Positions 1 to 10,092 of a DNA stretch of 64,000 nt are shown in pieces. The notes under the pieces are model-generated. The model was not told the origin of the DNA. It saw only the letters and a program-made list of their open reading frames with translations, and searched no databases. Each line of letters starts with the position of its first letter. The first letter of the stretch is position 1. The stretch is from Bacteroidota bacterium (GTDB taxonomy: Bacteria > Bacteroidota > Bacteroidia > Bacteroidales > F082). The position numbers were made by a program, and so were the translations under genes. The stretch is from contig JAJRQZ010000033.1 in NCBI GenBank assembly GCA_024279935.1, positions 20,852 to 84,851 on the forward strand, written 5' to 3'.

Positions 1-1
1 C

Positions 2-1276
2 GATTCGCTAAACAATATCGAATACAGGGCCGTCAGGAAGATGAATGCCAAACCGCTTGATTCAGTTTATATAAACAAGGTGCTTGTCGAAGGACTCGAT
101 AAAATGCCAATGTCGTATTTTAAGGATTTTATTAAAGATTATTCAAATAAAAAAATCAGCCTCTTAGAGTTAAAAAACAGGACAACCCGAATCTACGGAT
201 CAAAATTCTTTAAGCATATAACATATAAATTACTTCCGGAGAACGGCAATACTAACCTTCATGTTTATGTAACCGAATCCGACCCTGGAAACCTCGCCTT
301 GGCAGTTCACTACGATTATGATTACCAAGGCAGCATTTTAGCAAGCTTGAGTGCAAGGAACATTCTTGGAAAAAGGTCGAAAGTGTTTGCCAGCCTGGTA
401 CTTGGCCCCAACCCGAGGCTCAAGGCTTTATATCATTTAAGCAATTCAAACTCTGCCAGTATAGGTTTGGGCATCGACATGTATTCTTTCAACTTCAACG
501 ACTACGAGAAAGACGTGAAAAAAGGAAGATATGCGTTCAACAATTATGCAGTTACGTTTTTTGGGAGCAAGACATACAAAAACAAGGTTTCCGTGCGCTT
601 GGGCATTACATACGAATATTTCAAGTTTAACCAGGATGTAGTTGTCGATACTGCTTTGACAAAATACGAGCACTTTAGCAGCTATGGCACTCCTTTTATT
701 TCTTTTCACGTTGATTCGTACAACAAGGTCTATTTCCCGACAAGGGGCTCGAAAGGAATCCTAAAGGTCAAGTATATCGCCAGCTGGTCGAACAACAATT
801 TAAATGACATATTTCAAAGCTCGGCTGTCGCATTCTTGAAATTCGAGCAAAACTTCCCCTTAGCCAAACGCTTAACACTGCGCCCGGGTATATTTACAGC
901 TTTTACCATAAAGCAGGAATTATTGCCGCCAATCCAACACTGGATAGGCGTTGGCGGATTGAACCCCAACAATTATGTTGAGACTCAAATACCTTTTACG
1001 GGCGTGAACTTTGTACAAAGCTGGGGTTATTACACCTGGATTACACGAATGAAACTACAATATCAGCTGGTTAAAAAAATATACGTTCTTGGCCGACTCG
1101 ATATGGGAATAAACGGCACCAACATAAGTCAAGTTGTCGATATGAAAAACGCCATGTTCGGTTATGGTGTTACAGCAAGTTACGACAGTTTTATAGGCCC
1201 TGTTGAATTGACAGTAATGGGCTCCAACATCAATCCCAGCCTGTCGTTCTTCGTAAATGTAGGTTTTTGGTTTTAA
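2..1276 (+). CDS. Patatin-like phospholipase, C-terminal POTRA and Omp85 barrel part (5' end outside window)
   Basis: The reading frame is open from base 2 and has no stop upstream, so this is the 3' part of a longer gene. About residues 14-85 of the visible part look like a POTRA domain (start INKVLVEGLDKM, with a basic ELKNRTTRIYGSKFF helix). The rest is alternating aromatic beta-strands ending in FFVNVGFWF, a typical outer-membrane barrel end with terminal Phe. Bacteroidota carry patatin phospholipases with an N-terminal lipase and a C-terminal BamA-like barrel, and the POTRA-barrel arrangement here fits that family. The lipase domain itself is not visible, so a BamA/TamA-like or other Omp85 protein remains possible. 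It lies 10 bp before pyrH on the same strand. Confidence 0.65.
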   Translation, partial: DSLNNIEYRAVRKMNAKPLDSVYINKVLVEGLDKMPMSYFKDFIKDYSNKKISLLELKNRTTRIYGSKFFKHITYKLLPENGNTNLHVYVTESDPGNLALAVHYDYDYQGSILASLSARNILGKRSKVFASLVLGPNPRLKALYHLSNSNSASIGLGIDMYSFNFNDYEKDVKKGRYAFNNYAVTFFGSKTYKNKVSVRLGITYEYFKFNQDVVVDTALTKYEHFSSYGTPFISFHVDSYNKVYFPTRGSKGILKVKYIASWSNNNLNDIFQSSAVAFLKFEQNFPLAKRLTLRPGIFTAFTIKQELLPPIQHWIGVGGLNPNNYVETQIPFTGVNFVQSWGYYTWITRMKLQYQLVKKIYVLGRLDMGINGTNISQVVDMKNAMFGYGVTASYDSFIGPVELTVMGSNINPSLSFFVNVGFWF

Positions 1277-1286
1277 ATTTTTGATT

Positions 1287-1994
1287 ATGAGTTATAAAAG
1301 AGTACTTCTGAAATTAAGCGGCGAGTCGCTGATGGGAAATCAACAATATGGTATCGACCCCGGAACCTTGAAGTCATATTGCTATGACATAAAAGAAATA
1401 GTCGAAAAGGGAGTGGAAGTCGCCATTGTAATCGGCGGCGGAAACATCTTTAGGGGAATGCAAGCTGCTGCCAAAGGCTTCGACAGGGTTCAAGGGGATT
1501 ATATGGGAATGTTGGCCACGGTGATAAACTCTATGGCTCTTCAGGCAGAACTGGAAAAACAAGGGCTGGAAACCAAACTGTTGTCAGGACTGAATATAGA
1601 TCCAATAGCCGAGTCAACAAGCGGCAGAAAAGCCAAACAGTATTTAAACGACGGATATGTTGTTATAATAGGAGGCGGGACAGGAAACCCGTTTTTCACA
1701 ACGGATACTGCTTCGGCACTGAGGGGCATAGAGATTGGGGCCGACGCCTTGCTAAAAGGAACAAGGGTGGACGGTGTTTATACCGCCGCCCCCGAGAAAG
1801 ATCCCAAGGCAGTTAAATATGAAAAAATCAGTTTTGACGAGGCATATCACAAGAACCTGAAAATAATGGATATGACGGCATTTACCCTTTGCAGGGAAAA
1901 CAACCTGCCCATACTCGTATTTGACATGAACCAAAAAGGAAACCTTGGGAAAGTCCTTGAGGACACTTCGAGGGGAACCATTGTTTCCAACTAA
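1287..1994 (+). CDS. pyrH: UMP kinase PyrH
   Basis: Cytosolic kinase that phosphorylates UMP to UDP in pyrimidine nucleotide synthesis. The 235-residue length fits the bacterial hexameric amino-acid-kinase-fold family. Visible motifs are KLSGESLMG near the N-terminus, the glycine loop GGGNIFRG near residue 52, and DTASALRGIEIGADALLKGT followed by the nucleotide-binding VDGVYTAAPEKDPKA segment. ATG at 1287 is preferred over an in-frame TTG six bases upstream because family members start with a short leader before the KLSGE strand. pyrH next to frr is a common bacterial arrangement; here a glycosyltransferase gene is inserted between them. The stop is 4 bp before the next start. Confidence 0.96.
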   Translation: MSYKRVLLKLSGESLMGNQQYGIDPGTLKSYCYDIKEIVEKGVEVAIVIGGGNIFRGMQAAAKGFDRVQGDYMGMLATVINSMALQAELEKQGLETKLLSGLNIDPIAESTSGRKAKQYLNDGYVVIIGGGTGNPFFTTDTASALRGIEIGADALLKGTRVDGVYTAAPEKDPKAVKYEKISFDEAYHKNLKIMDMTAFTLCRENNLPILVFDMNQKGNLGKVLEDTSRGTIVSN

Positions 1995-1998
1995 AAAA

Positions 1999-3897
1999 AT
2001 GTTTCTTTTAAACAAAAACAAAATCTCTGCCGACAACGCGATTGTAGTGTTTATTATCGCAATAGCATCCTTGTTAAGGCTTTACGATTTCTGGGATTTG
2101 CCATTCATGCATGATGAATTTAGTGCAATACTCCGGACCCATTACAACAATTTTCATGATTTAATCGAATATGGCGTTAAACAAAACGATAGCCATCCGG
2201 CTGGCGTTCAGGTTTTTATATATTATTGGATAAAACTTTTCGGCCTTAGCGAATGGTCCTTGAAGCTACCGTTCATTATAAGCGGAATAATTTCGGTTTA
2301 TCTTGTTTATCGTATTGGAAAATTATGGTTCGGGAAGCAAACCGCCGTTTTTTCGTCGCTTGTTTTTGCAGTTATCCAATATACTGTATTTTACAGCCAA
2401 CTGGCACGGCCCTATAGTCCGGGCTTAATGTTTGTTTTATTGTCAACATTCTACTGGACCAAACTGATTGTCAATAAGCAATTTACAACAATAACTGTTG
2501 TTCCCTATGTCGTGGCTGCAGTTGCGGCTTCGTACACCCATGCGTTTTCCTTGTTTTTTGTCTTGATTCAAGGGTTGACAGGTTTGTTGTTCTTTAAAAT
2601 TAAGGATCTCCGGAAATATGTGCTTGCCAACACCATAATTCTAATATTGTACCTTCCCCATATCACAATCTTCCTGGCTCAATTGGGCAGAGGTGATATA
2701 GGTGGCTGGCTGGCTGTTCCCGAAAATGATTTCCTGCTGCATTTCCTTGCATATAGCTTCAACTTCTCACAGATATTTTATTTCACTATCATAATCTCCG
2801 TTTTCTTTTTAAGTACTTCCTCGAAAACAACAAAGCCTGGCAGAAACAAATTTAGATGGATTGCGATATCCTGGTTCACAACCACTTATATAACAGCACA
2901 TCTATATTCCGTTTATCGCAACCCCATTCTTCAAAACTCCACACTATTATTTGTTTTTCCGTTCTTGATTTTATTGATGTTCTCGTTTGTCGGCAATATC
3001 AAGAAGAACATTCAATTTTCGTTTATTGCGCTTATAGCTGTTGTTGGAATATTCAGCCTTGTTTTTGGCAGGCAGCATTATAAGATCATGTACCGGCAGG
3101 GGTTTGACGGCATTGCGGAAAACCTCTCAAACGATATCAATAAAATAAACCCACAGGGGTCTGCGGTAATACTGCAGGCGCCTGAGCCAAGGATGTTTGA
3201 TTATTATCTCCTAAAAAACCATCTCGACACAAATTATTTTAAAATTACCCTTGACAACAAAACTGCTGACCTGATTGGATTTTTAAAAGAAAAAAAACCG
3301 GAAACGGTGTTTTTTGGCTGGGCCGATTATTCCGATTTAACATATTTGGCTATTTTGAAAAATAGATATAAATATGTTTTAAAGCGGAAAAGCTTTTTCA
3401 ACTCCGAATATTTTGTCTTGTCAAACTTGATGTTCGGCGATACGGTTAATATCGAGAGGCATCTTATAGGAATGGCCGGTATCAATAATTCCAAACCGAT
3501 TTACAAGTCACAATTGCCTGGTTTTAGCAGATCGGTGGAAATACAAACTGATTCGGCTCGATTCAAAAAATACAATGTCATAAATGTTCTGGCAAAGATC
3601 AGGCATGCCGACAAAAACACTAATGCGCTGTTGGTAATGGACTTACAAGACAAGAACGGAAAATCTGTTTGGTGGACAGCGTCCGAGCTAAAGAATTTCA
3701 TGACAAACAATCCGGATTCGGGCTTTTTTGCAATAAACTCGAAGAGATTGCTAAATCATTATCCAATATCAGAGGGGAGTATATTAAAAGCGTATATCTG
3801 GAAACGAGACAGCAGTTATCTGGAAGCCGAAAGCATACAGTTGTATTTATCAAATATAGATGCAGTTGAGCTAGGCCTTTATGAAAAACTTTATTGA
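1999..3897 (+). CDS. GT39-like membrane glycosyltransferase
   Basis: A 632-residue polytopic protein. The first ~380 residues hold about ten or eleven hydrophobic helices; the last ~240 are mostly soluble. The first outer loop carries MHDEFSAI, matching the acidic DE motif of GT39/ArnT/PMT-type glycosyltransferases that use polyprenyl-phosphate sugars on the far side of the membrane. Later loops have HPAGVQVF and YSQLARPYSPG, also usual for this fold. Substrate cannot be read from sequence. ATG at 1999, 4 bp after pyrH, is chosen; earlier in-frame codons lie inside pyrH. Likely cotranscribed with pyrH. Confidence 0.8.
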   Translation: MFLLNKNKISADNAIVVFIIAIASLLRLYDFWDLPFMHDEFSAILRTHYNNFHDLIEYGVKQNDSHPAGVQVFIYYWIKLFGLSEWSLKLPFIISGIISVYLVYRIGKLWFGKQTAVFSSLVFAVIQYTVFYSQLARPYSPGLMFVLLSTFYWTKLIVNKQFTTITVVPYVVAAVAASYTHAFSLFFVLIQGLTGLLFFKIKDLRKYVLANTIILILYLPHITIFLAQLGRGDIGGWLAVPENDFLLHFLAYSFNFSQIFYFTIIISVFFLSTSSKTTKPGRNKFRWIAISWFTTTYITAHLYSVYRNPILQNSTLLFVFPFLILLMFSFVGNIKKNIQFSFIALIAVVGIFSLVFGRQHYKIMYRQGFDGIAENLSNDINKINPQGSAVILQAPEPRMFDYYLLKNHLDTNYFKITLDNKTADLIGFLKEKKPETVFFGWADYSDLTYLAILKNRYKYVLKRKSFFNSEYFVLSNLMFGDTVNIERHLIGMAGINNSKPIYKSQLPGFSRSVEIQTDSARFKKYNVINVLAKIRHADKNTNALLVMDLQDKNGKSVWWTASELKNFMTNNPDSGFFAINSKRLLNHYPISEGSILKAYIWKRDSSYLEAESIQLYLSNIDAVELGLYEKLY

Positions 3898-3918
3898 TGA
3901 TAATTTTATTTGTCAGCA

Positions 3919-3950
3919 TTGCAAATTTATTAATAGAAATGTTAAATTTG
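3919..3950 (+). promoter_or_regulatory. Candidate Bacteroidota promoter for frr
   Basis: TTG at 3919-3921 and TAAATTTG at 3943-3950 are 21 bp apart, matching the -33/-7 pattern of the main Bacteroidota sigma factor. It lies in the gap before frr, 21 bp from its start codon, so frr may be transcribed separately from pyrH. Confidence 0.5.
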
Positions 3951-3971
3951 TGCTGAGAAAATTTTTATATC

Positions 3972-4535
3972 ATGACTGACGATTCAATATTATGCCTTGA
4001 GGAAGCTGAAGAAGGAATGAACCATTCCATGGAGCATCTGGAAAAAGCATTTCAAAAGATAAGAGCGGGCAAAGCCAGTCCTGCTATGCTCAATGGGGTG
4101 TTGGTAGATTATTACGGTACAAAAACACCAATTGAAAGAACTGCAAACATAAGCACGCCCGATGCCAGGATGATTGTAGTCCAGCCTTTCGACAAGAGCA
4201 GCATTCATGAAATTGAGAAAGCGATAATGAATTCAGGTTTGGGGTTTAACCCAATGAACGAGGGGGAAATATTAAGGATAAACGTTCCGGCCCTAACAGA
4301 GGAACGCAGGAAAGAATTGGTAAAGCAGGCAAAATCGGAAGCGGAAGACACCAAGATAGGAATCAGGAACACGCGCCGAAGCGCAAATGACGAAGCCAAA
4401 AAACTTGAGAAAGAGGGCATATCGGAAGACGAGGTTAAAAACTTAATGGATGAGATCCAGAAACTTACGGATAAGTATATTAAAAAAGTGGATGATTATT
4501 TCGAGTTAAAGGAAAAAGATATCTTAACAGTTTAA
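3972..4535 (+). CDS. frr: Ribosome recycling factor
   Basis: Splits post-termination ribosomes with EF-G so subunits can be reused. The 187-residue length and alternating basic/acidic helices fit the family. Diagnostic segments are MEHLEKAFQKIRAGKASPAML near the N-terminus, the beta-domain VDYYGTKTPIERTANIS, and the C-terminal RNTRRSANDEAKKLEKEG and DEIQKLTDKYIKKVDDYF helices. Its stop overlaps the stop of the convergent gene at 4532 by a few bases, so there is no room for a terminator between them. Confidence 0.97.
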   Translation: MTDDSILCLEEAEEGMNHSMEHLEKAFQKIRAGKASPAMLNGVLVDYYGTKTPIERTANISTPDARMIVVQPFDKSSIHEIEKAIMNSGLGFNPMNEGEILRINVPALTEERRKELVKQAKSEAEDTKIGIRNTRRSANDEAKKLEKEGISEDEVKNLMDEIQKLTDKYIKKVDDYFELKEKDILTV

Positions 4536-5212
4536 CCCTGCTTCTTGCGACTTTCGGATTCGATTCTTTCAGCCTTTTTAGGTTTTCTCCTATCCCAGAA
4601 TTTTCTTTTTATTGTTTGAGCAAATTTAAATCCCATCTTGGCCATGCCCAAAGCACTCATAAAAGTATTATAACTTGTTTGAAATGCCTGAAAACCAATA
4701 TTTTTCAATGTATATACATCAGCCAGGCCAGTTATGGATTTTGCCAGCTGCTTTTCGTGATTTAATAGTGATTCCTTTGCGAAGATAATTTTAGCATCAA
4801 GCATTTCTGCCGATTCAAAAGTCTCCCTCTTTACATCGGAACTGGAGTCAGAATATAATATATTTCCGAACATCTTTCGTATAGGCTTAAATATCAACGC
4901 CTCGCGAGCAGTAAAAACAACAGATGCCAAAAATGCATAAAATCCTGCAACTATTAAAAACCCGATATACATACTACCGGGATAAACTGTTGAAAACCAC
5001 CAGACAAATCCAAAAGACAGAAAAAAAAGCACTAGAAAACCTAGGGATACCAATATCATCAACAAGACAAAGTAAGAGGACAGTTCCCCTATCTTTTTTG
5101 ATAGTACAAGTTTATTGTAGCTTAGCTGCTGATCGAGATACGCTCTTAATTCATTAAAAGCATCTTTCAACGGGGCGGCAAACTCAGTATATTCCCTTTG
5201 TTTCCCGGTCAT
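4532..5212 (-). CDS. Holin-like (phage holin superfamily III type) inner-membrane protein
   Basis: A 226-residue protein with a soluble N-terminal helix (about 1-45), two strong membrane segments (about 47-75 and 80-105, including LMILVSLGFLVLFFLSFGF), and a basic cytoplasmic tail ending in a KRKFWDRRKPKK cluster. This layout matches the Bacteroidota phage-holin-family proteins that are ordinary chromosomal genes, usually beside a YtxH gene. No lysis genes are nearby, so a lytic role is unlikely; an envelope stress or scaffold role is an inference. Its ATG overlaps the YtxH stop as TAATG, pointing to translational coupling. Confidence 0.6.
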   Translation of the reverse strand: MTGKQREYTEFAAPLKDAFNELRAYLDQQLSYNKLVLSKKIGELSSYFVLLMILVSLGFLVLFFLSFGFVWWFSTVYPGSMYIGFLIVAGFYAFLASVVFTAREALIFKPIRKMFGNILYSDSSSDVKRETFESAEMLDAKIIFAKESLLNHEKQLAKSITGLADVYTLKNIGFQAFQTSYNTFMSALGMAKMGFKFAQTIKRKFWDRRKPKKAERIESESRKKQG

Positions 5213-5469
5213 TATGCTTTTTTGGCATCCTTTGATTTCACCTCCTCGACCTTTGCCTTCACATTTTCGAGGGCATCAGTAACGGTTTCTTTAAAGTCGT
5301 CGAATTTATCCTGGAGATCGTCAGTTAAATCCTTCGATTTATCTTGTAATTTCCTTCGGGTCTCCTCGCCCGAATCCGGTGCATAAAGCAATCCTGCTAT
5401 TGCTCCTACTACTGCCCCTATTGCCAATCCTGCAATAAAAGCAAATCCTCCTGAACTATTGTTACTCAT
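5212..5469 (-). CDS. YtxH domain protein
   Basis: An 85-residue protein. Residues ~8-28 form a glycine/alanine-rich membrane helix (FIAGLAIGAVVGAIAGLLYA) directly followed by PDSGEETRRKLQDKS, the signature of YtxH proteins. The rest is a charged amphipathic helix rich in K, E and D. YtxH family members in Firmicutes are general-stress membrane proteins; function in Bacteroidota is not established. It is the first gene of a tight pair with the holin-like gene and lies 20 bp after the permease gene. Confidence 0.8.
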   Translation of the reverse strand: MSNNSSGGFAFIAGLAIGAVVGAIAGLLYAPDSGEETRRKLQDKSKDLTDDLQDKFDDFKETVTDALENVKAKVEEVKSKDAKKA

Positions 5470-5488
5470 AGTATTATTATTTTAATGC

Positions 5489-6604
5489 TTATTTATTACG
5501 GTTTATATTCCTTTTTTTTGATAAAAAATCATTTAATTTCATCCTTTGCCTAAACTGCCGGATTACTACTTTTATTACCGTATAAGTTGGTATAGCAAGA
5601 ATCATTCCAGCAATTCCTGAGATTTTCCCTCCCACGATAATGGCCAGAAATATCTCAACCGGATGCGCCTTTACGCTTTTCGAATAAATCTGTGGCTGAA
5701 GAATAAAGTTATCTACCATGTTTGCTCCGCCGAATACTGCGGCAACCACAATAACAGTGTACCATAAACTCTCATAATCACCAATTCCCATAACTGACAA
5801 CCCGGCTAAAATTATTCCGATCAGCCCTCCTATCAACGGGCCTAAATATGGGATTATGTTCATTAAACCACCTATAAACCCGATTAATATCGCATTGGGA
5901 ATGCCGAATATCAACAAACCGGTGGCTTCCAGCGTCATCATGATACCAACCTCTATCAAAATACCATGAAAATAACGGACAAGCAAGAACTTTGAATCGT
6001 GCAACACCTGTTCTACGTTGGGCATTTGCTTATCAGGAACAAGTATCAACAATGAGCGTTTTGCTAAATCACTTTCCAAAAGGAAATAATATGTCAAGAA
6101 CACTATTATAAACACTCCCATCAATACCGAACCGGTACCGCTTACGAGGTTTGCGAAGAAGTTTGTAAACTTGGCCAAATCAACGACCTCAACTAATTGT
6201 TCCTGAAAATATTGCACAAAGCTTGATTGGGGATCAACAACATTATACTGTACCAGGAACTCATAAAAGCCTTTCATGGAGTTCTGAAAATACTCGCTCA
6301 TGCTCTCAACATCGATGGAGGCTATAACATTTGCCTGCGATATTATTAACGGAACAATTAGAACAAGGAATAGGCCAATGCCGATAATTATGCTCAACAA
6401 TGTTATTGCAGCACCTATACCGTGAGGCATGTTTTTACTGCCAAACTTAATCCTGTCCAACCTTTTAACAACGGGTGAACCAATCATTGAAAGGAAGATA
6501 GCCGCTAAGATGTAAGCTACTATATCCATAAAATACCAACCCATAAAAGCCACAATTGCAATGGCGGATATAGGTTTGAGATATTGGAAATATTTTTCGT
6601 CCAT
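5489..6604 (-). CDS. AI-2E family permease
   Basis: A 371-residue membrane protein with about eight helices. Hydrophobic pairs at both ends enclose a long central soluble region with an amphipathic helix, as in the AI-2E (PerM/YdiK/TqsA) superfamily. The segment GGLMNIIPYLGPLIGG near residue 245 is the family hallmark; the C-terminal VDNFILQPQIYSKSVKAHPVEIFLAI is also strongly conserved. Family members export AI-2 or exchange ions; the substrate here is unknown. It reads toward the YtxH/holin-like pair, probably as one operon. Confidence 0.88.
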   Translation of the reverse strand: MDEKYFQYLKPISAIAIVAFMGWYFMDIVAYILAAIFLSMIGSPVVKRLDRIKFGSKNMPHGIGAAITLLSIIIGIGLFLVLIVPLIISQANVIASIDVESMSEYFQNSMKGFYEFLVQYNVVDPQSSFVQYFQEQLVEVVDLAKFTNFFANLVSGTGSVLMGVFIIVFLTYYFLLESDLAKRSLLILVPDKQMPNVEQVLHDSKFLLVRYFHGILIEVGIMMTLEATGLLIFGIPNAILIGFIGGLMNIIPYLGPLIGGLIGIILAGLSVMGIGDYESLWYTVIVVAAVFGGANMVDNFILQPQIYSKSVKAHPVEIFLAIIVGGKISGIAGMILAIPTYTVIKVVIRQFRQRMKLNDFLSKKRNINRNK

Positions 6605-6772
6605 TTATATAAATATTTTTTCGCCCGTAAATTTAACAAAAAAAACTTTCCCATTTATGGAAAATTCCACTTCTGTTGCCCTTAATCGCCTCAGGACTTG
6701 TAATTATAAGCTATTCCATTAATTATCAACTACTAATGACTTTTTTCAACTCTCAATTTCCAAGCCTAAAAA
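6605..6772. other. Intergenic gap with no recognised feature
   Basis: 168 bases between the permease start and the end of the DUF5686 gene. I see no tRNA, repeat or strong hairpin. The 5' untranslated region and promoter of the permease operon must lie here, but no clear TTG/TAnnTTTG pair was found. Confidence 0.4.
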
Positions 6773-9279
6773 TCAGAATGCATAATACAGGCTGATTTTA
6801 TAGGCGAAATTCATGTAATTATCATCAAAGCTATATGGGCCATAGCGGTACAAAACCCCCAAACCAAGGTCATAAACTTGAAGGTTGAGCAATTTCCTTA
6901 TAATAATGCCCGATTCAAAATAGCCTTTATCGAGAGTTTTAAAATTATAATTTTTATGATGCCGGGGATTATCGAGCGATCCGAGGATGATATTGGTAAG
7001 CAATAAAAGACGTGGCTTGAAATTCCCGAATTTAAATAGCAACTCTTTGAAATCGTGCGTCAGGAACAAGGCTGCATACTTATCCGAGAGAAACTCGTTG
7101 GTCCTCATTGTAGAGAAACTATAAGGAGCATAAAGCGCAAAAGACCTGTAAGTTCCGTAGGTGTTGTATAAATTAGGTGCAGGGATATCACCTGAGATAT
7201 AACCTATAGCGACATGCCAGGTAAACTCCCCGAAATAGTTTGTTTTATGCGTCTTTTGAACTTTGATATCAAATCTCTCAAATGCAAAATCGCCGCCTGC
7301 GCCTGCCATGCCATGAGTATATTTAAACCATATTACCGGATATCCCGAACCAAACGAGATTTGCCCCTTGGAAGTTTCAATAACTTTCTCGCGGAAAGAA
7401 AAACGAAAGCCCAGACTGAGTTCCGAAAAACTAAACTCGGATATGGGCTCAGTAAACACTGAATTGGAAAAGCTGTAATCCCCGAAAGCCTTTTTGTTGT
7501 TGTAATTATACGAAACGTTCCATTTGAAATCGCGCAAAGGCCTCAAGCGAAACGAATAACTGATATTCCCACCAATAGTTTTATTCATCCTGCTAATGAA
7601 AAACTTATAGAAGTAATCAGTCTTCCAGGCCTGGAATCTATCATCAAAGAAATCAACTTCGCCGGAAGCAAGAACGGTATTGTACAGTTCGAGCCTGACT
7701 GCCGATTCGGATCTTTTATGCAGTTTTACATTAAGATCAAGCCCATATTTTGCCGACTTATCCTTAAAACCATAGCCCCAATATCCCCCGATCTTGATTT
7801 TCTTCGAGAACCTCCCATTAGTGTGCATGCCCATGCCCAGATAAAGCCCCTCATAATTATTGTAATGTATTAGCTTGTCCAAATCCATATCGAATATCCA
7901 CAAAGGGACTTTCCCGACCATCAAAGTCTGAAAAGTAGTCGCCATCTTGTCAAAATCGGCTTCCTTCCCTAGTGAATCAATGACCCTATAAGTCTCTTTT
8001 TCCCTTTCAGTAAGGCTATCAACGCGATACTCTTGCCAAAACTCGCCCTTTCGCTTTGTTGCGTCCTCCTCGATCTCCACTTCGTGGTATCCGAATTGTT
8101 TCTTTTTTATATCAGGGTCGAGGTTAATGTCCCGAATATAGCTCCTGCCCTTGCCAACCAACGGATAAGACGAATCACCGTCGCTTACCGCCATATTATT
8201 GAAAACAATATCGGTATTCAACTGGTACGGGAACCACTGGCCATCAACAAGTTTATAGGCTTGCTGAATTTTAACGGCAATTCCGCTGCTGTCGTCAGGT
8301 GGCTGAGCCTTAACATTTTGTATGGCCCATTTGTGCTCATTGACATATAAAAAGCCTTCCATTCCCTCGAACCGGCTTTTGATTTTGGGGCGGAACGAAA
8401 TCATGAATACAGTATCCCCGCGATCCGTAAAGGTAGTGTCCTCTATTAAAAACAGATACTTGTCCTTGCTGCCCTTGCTAATCGGGTTTACATAGCTTTT
8501 GCTCAATATGTTTATCTGGGGCTCATAAAGGACGTTGACTGCAATTGCGAGATCATAAAAGCAACTACGGGGTCTTTAAAACCAGAAACCCTTGTGGCCA
8601 AAACTGTTTCCTGGTTTAAGTCGGGAGCCATATATTTTCTTTCGCTCACCGTTTCCAACAAAAAAATATCTTGTTTTTTTAGCAAGCCCCGCAAGCGTCT
8701 TTGATTTGTATCCATGGCGGCGGTATCCATCGCCATAAGCGAATCCGCTTCAACTGTGATGTTCATCTTATCGTAAGAAACATAAGTAAACTTCTTGATT
8801 TTCCTCGGATCGTTTTCATCCCTATGCGAGAGCACACTATCAATAATCCGGTGTGCCGGGTTTATGCCCGGAAATACTTCAACTTCCCGCAAATGAAATA
8901 TTTTTGGCATCAAATAAATATAATGCAACTCCTCACTACTGTCAACCGCCATGCTTAGCGGCTCATAACCAATATACGACAAGTGCAGCGCACTGCTGTT
9001 CTCGTTCAGCCTTATCTCAAATTTCCCATCAATATCAGTTGTGGCGCCAAAGCCATTATCGCTCACAATATTCACAAAAGCCAATGGGCTTCTGTTGTTC
9101 TTGTCCTTGACTAATCCTTTGTAGAGATATGTTTGTGCTTCAGACAAAGCCACAAAACCGAACAGAAAAAAAATTGCTGTCAAATACTTTATTCTCACAA
9201 AAATTATTTTGTCAAATATAAAAGGAAAACCTTTTTCACGCAATAAAAATAAATAATCGGACAAATAATCCCTGAACAT
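6773..9279 (-). pseudogene. DUF5686 / carboxypeptidase-regulatory-like outer-membrane protein, split by a one-base deletion
   Basis: Two adjacent minus-strand frames make one protein of about 835 residues. The first (9279 to 8512) has a signal segment (AIFFLFGFVALSEAQ), a CarboxypepD_reg-like domain (YKGLVKDKNNRSPLAFVNI) and ends in QLQSTSFMSPR. The second (8506 to 6773) begins with no ATG and carries the DUF5686 region (KYLFLIEDTTFTDRGDTVF; WAIQNVKAQPPDD) and a C-terminal barrel. Adding one base to the four-G plus-strand run at 8518-8521 joins them as SFMSPQINILSKSYVNP, as expected for the family. The start may be GTG at 9198, just before the signal peptide, instead of ATG at 9279. Family function is unknown; it is thought to sit in the outer membrane. 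Confidence 0.85.
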
Positions 9280-9383
9280 ATATATTTATGCAGTATTGCT
9301 AAAGCTTTTTATGATAATGATGATTTCAGGAAACAGCCGGGGGGCGAAGCCGTAAACATAAACTCTTTATTCAAGTACCTCAT

Positions 9384-9845
9384 TCACAAAACTATATAAA
9401 GGCTCAGCTGATGTTTTCCTTTAGACTGCCCGTATTTTGCCGCTCCCAATATCAACAGCCAGGTAAATACCGAGGCCGGGACGCTCCATAACCATGGGGC
9501 ATGCATACCCAAAGACCATTGCGAGACCCCAAGAGCGGCACCAAACAAAAACAAAACTATGACTGCCGAATAAAAAAACATAAACATAGTCCATATCTTG
9601 GGTTTTGGCCCTGCTACACCTCTCAGCAAGGATCCGTTATCGGTTGCCTCAATACTTAAATGCAGTTCAGGCGACCAATAGTGCTGGTGCTCATCCTTAA
9701 TTTTCAGATATGCGTGGTTCTCTAGAGTACTTCCCACAACATATTCCGAGGGAGCCATCAGCTTTGCGATAATGCTTTCCATCAAAAGTGTCGGACTTTT
9801 TTCAGATTCAATTTTAAGGCGCGGCCTTAATTTAAGTGATTCCAT
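9384..9845 (-). CDS. Small membrane protein of unknown function
   Basis: A 153-residue protein I cannot assign. Residues ~1-85 are soluble (LKLRPRLKIESEKSP; NHAYLKIKDEHQHYWSPELHLSIE); two membrane helices follow (about 90-112 and 118-138), with a basic C-terminal tail. ATG at 9845 (MESLKLRPR) is preferred to an upstream start that would add an unrelated leader. It stands alone between the DUF5686 gene and the divergent purB. Confidence 0.6.
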   Translation of the reverse strand: MESLKLRPRLKIESEKSPTLLMESIIAKLMAPSEYVVGSTLENHAYLKIKDEHQHYWSPELHLSIEATDNGSLLRGVAGPKPKIWTMFMFFYSAVIVLFLFGAALGVSQWSLGMHAPWLWSVPASVFTWLLILGAAKYGQSKGKHQLSLYIVL

Positions 9846-10092
9846 TGATATGCAATTTAGAACAGTTCTATATAGCAAAAATAAAAAAAAGCACCTCCGT
9901 ACTGTTAAAGATGATATATTTTATATTTTTAAGAACTTTTGCCTCTGTCGCACAATGTGGTACGTCAGGCAAAACCAGAAAATACGTTACTGAACAAAAA
10001 GAGCCTAGACCTATGGCCCCCTAAACTTCAGCAAACCTAAATGTTGCCATCTAGCTTTGCGATAAATTAGTAATTTTGTAAAAAAAATCGAA

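Noticed and set aside
4532..5469. Phage lysis module (holin-like gene)
   Set aside because: No endolysin, spanin or phage structural gene nearby; the YtxH partner and gene style fit a housekeeping envelope pair.
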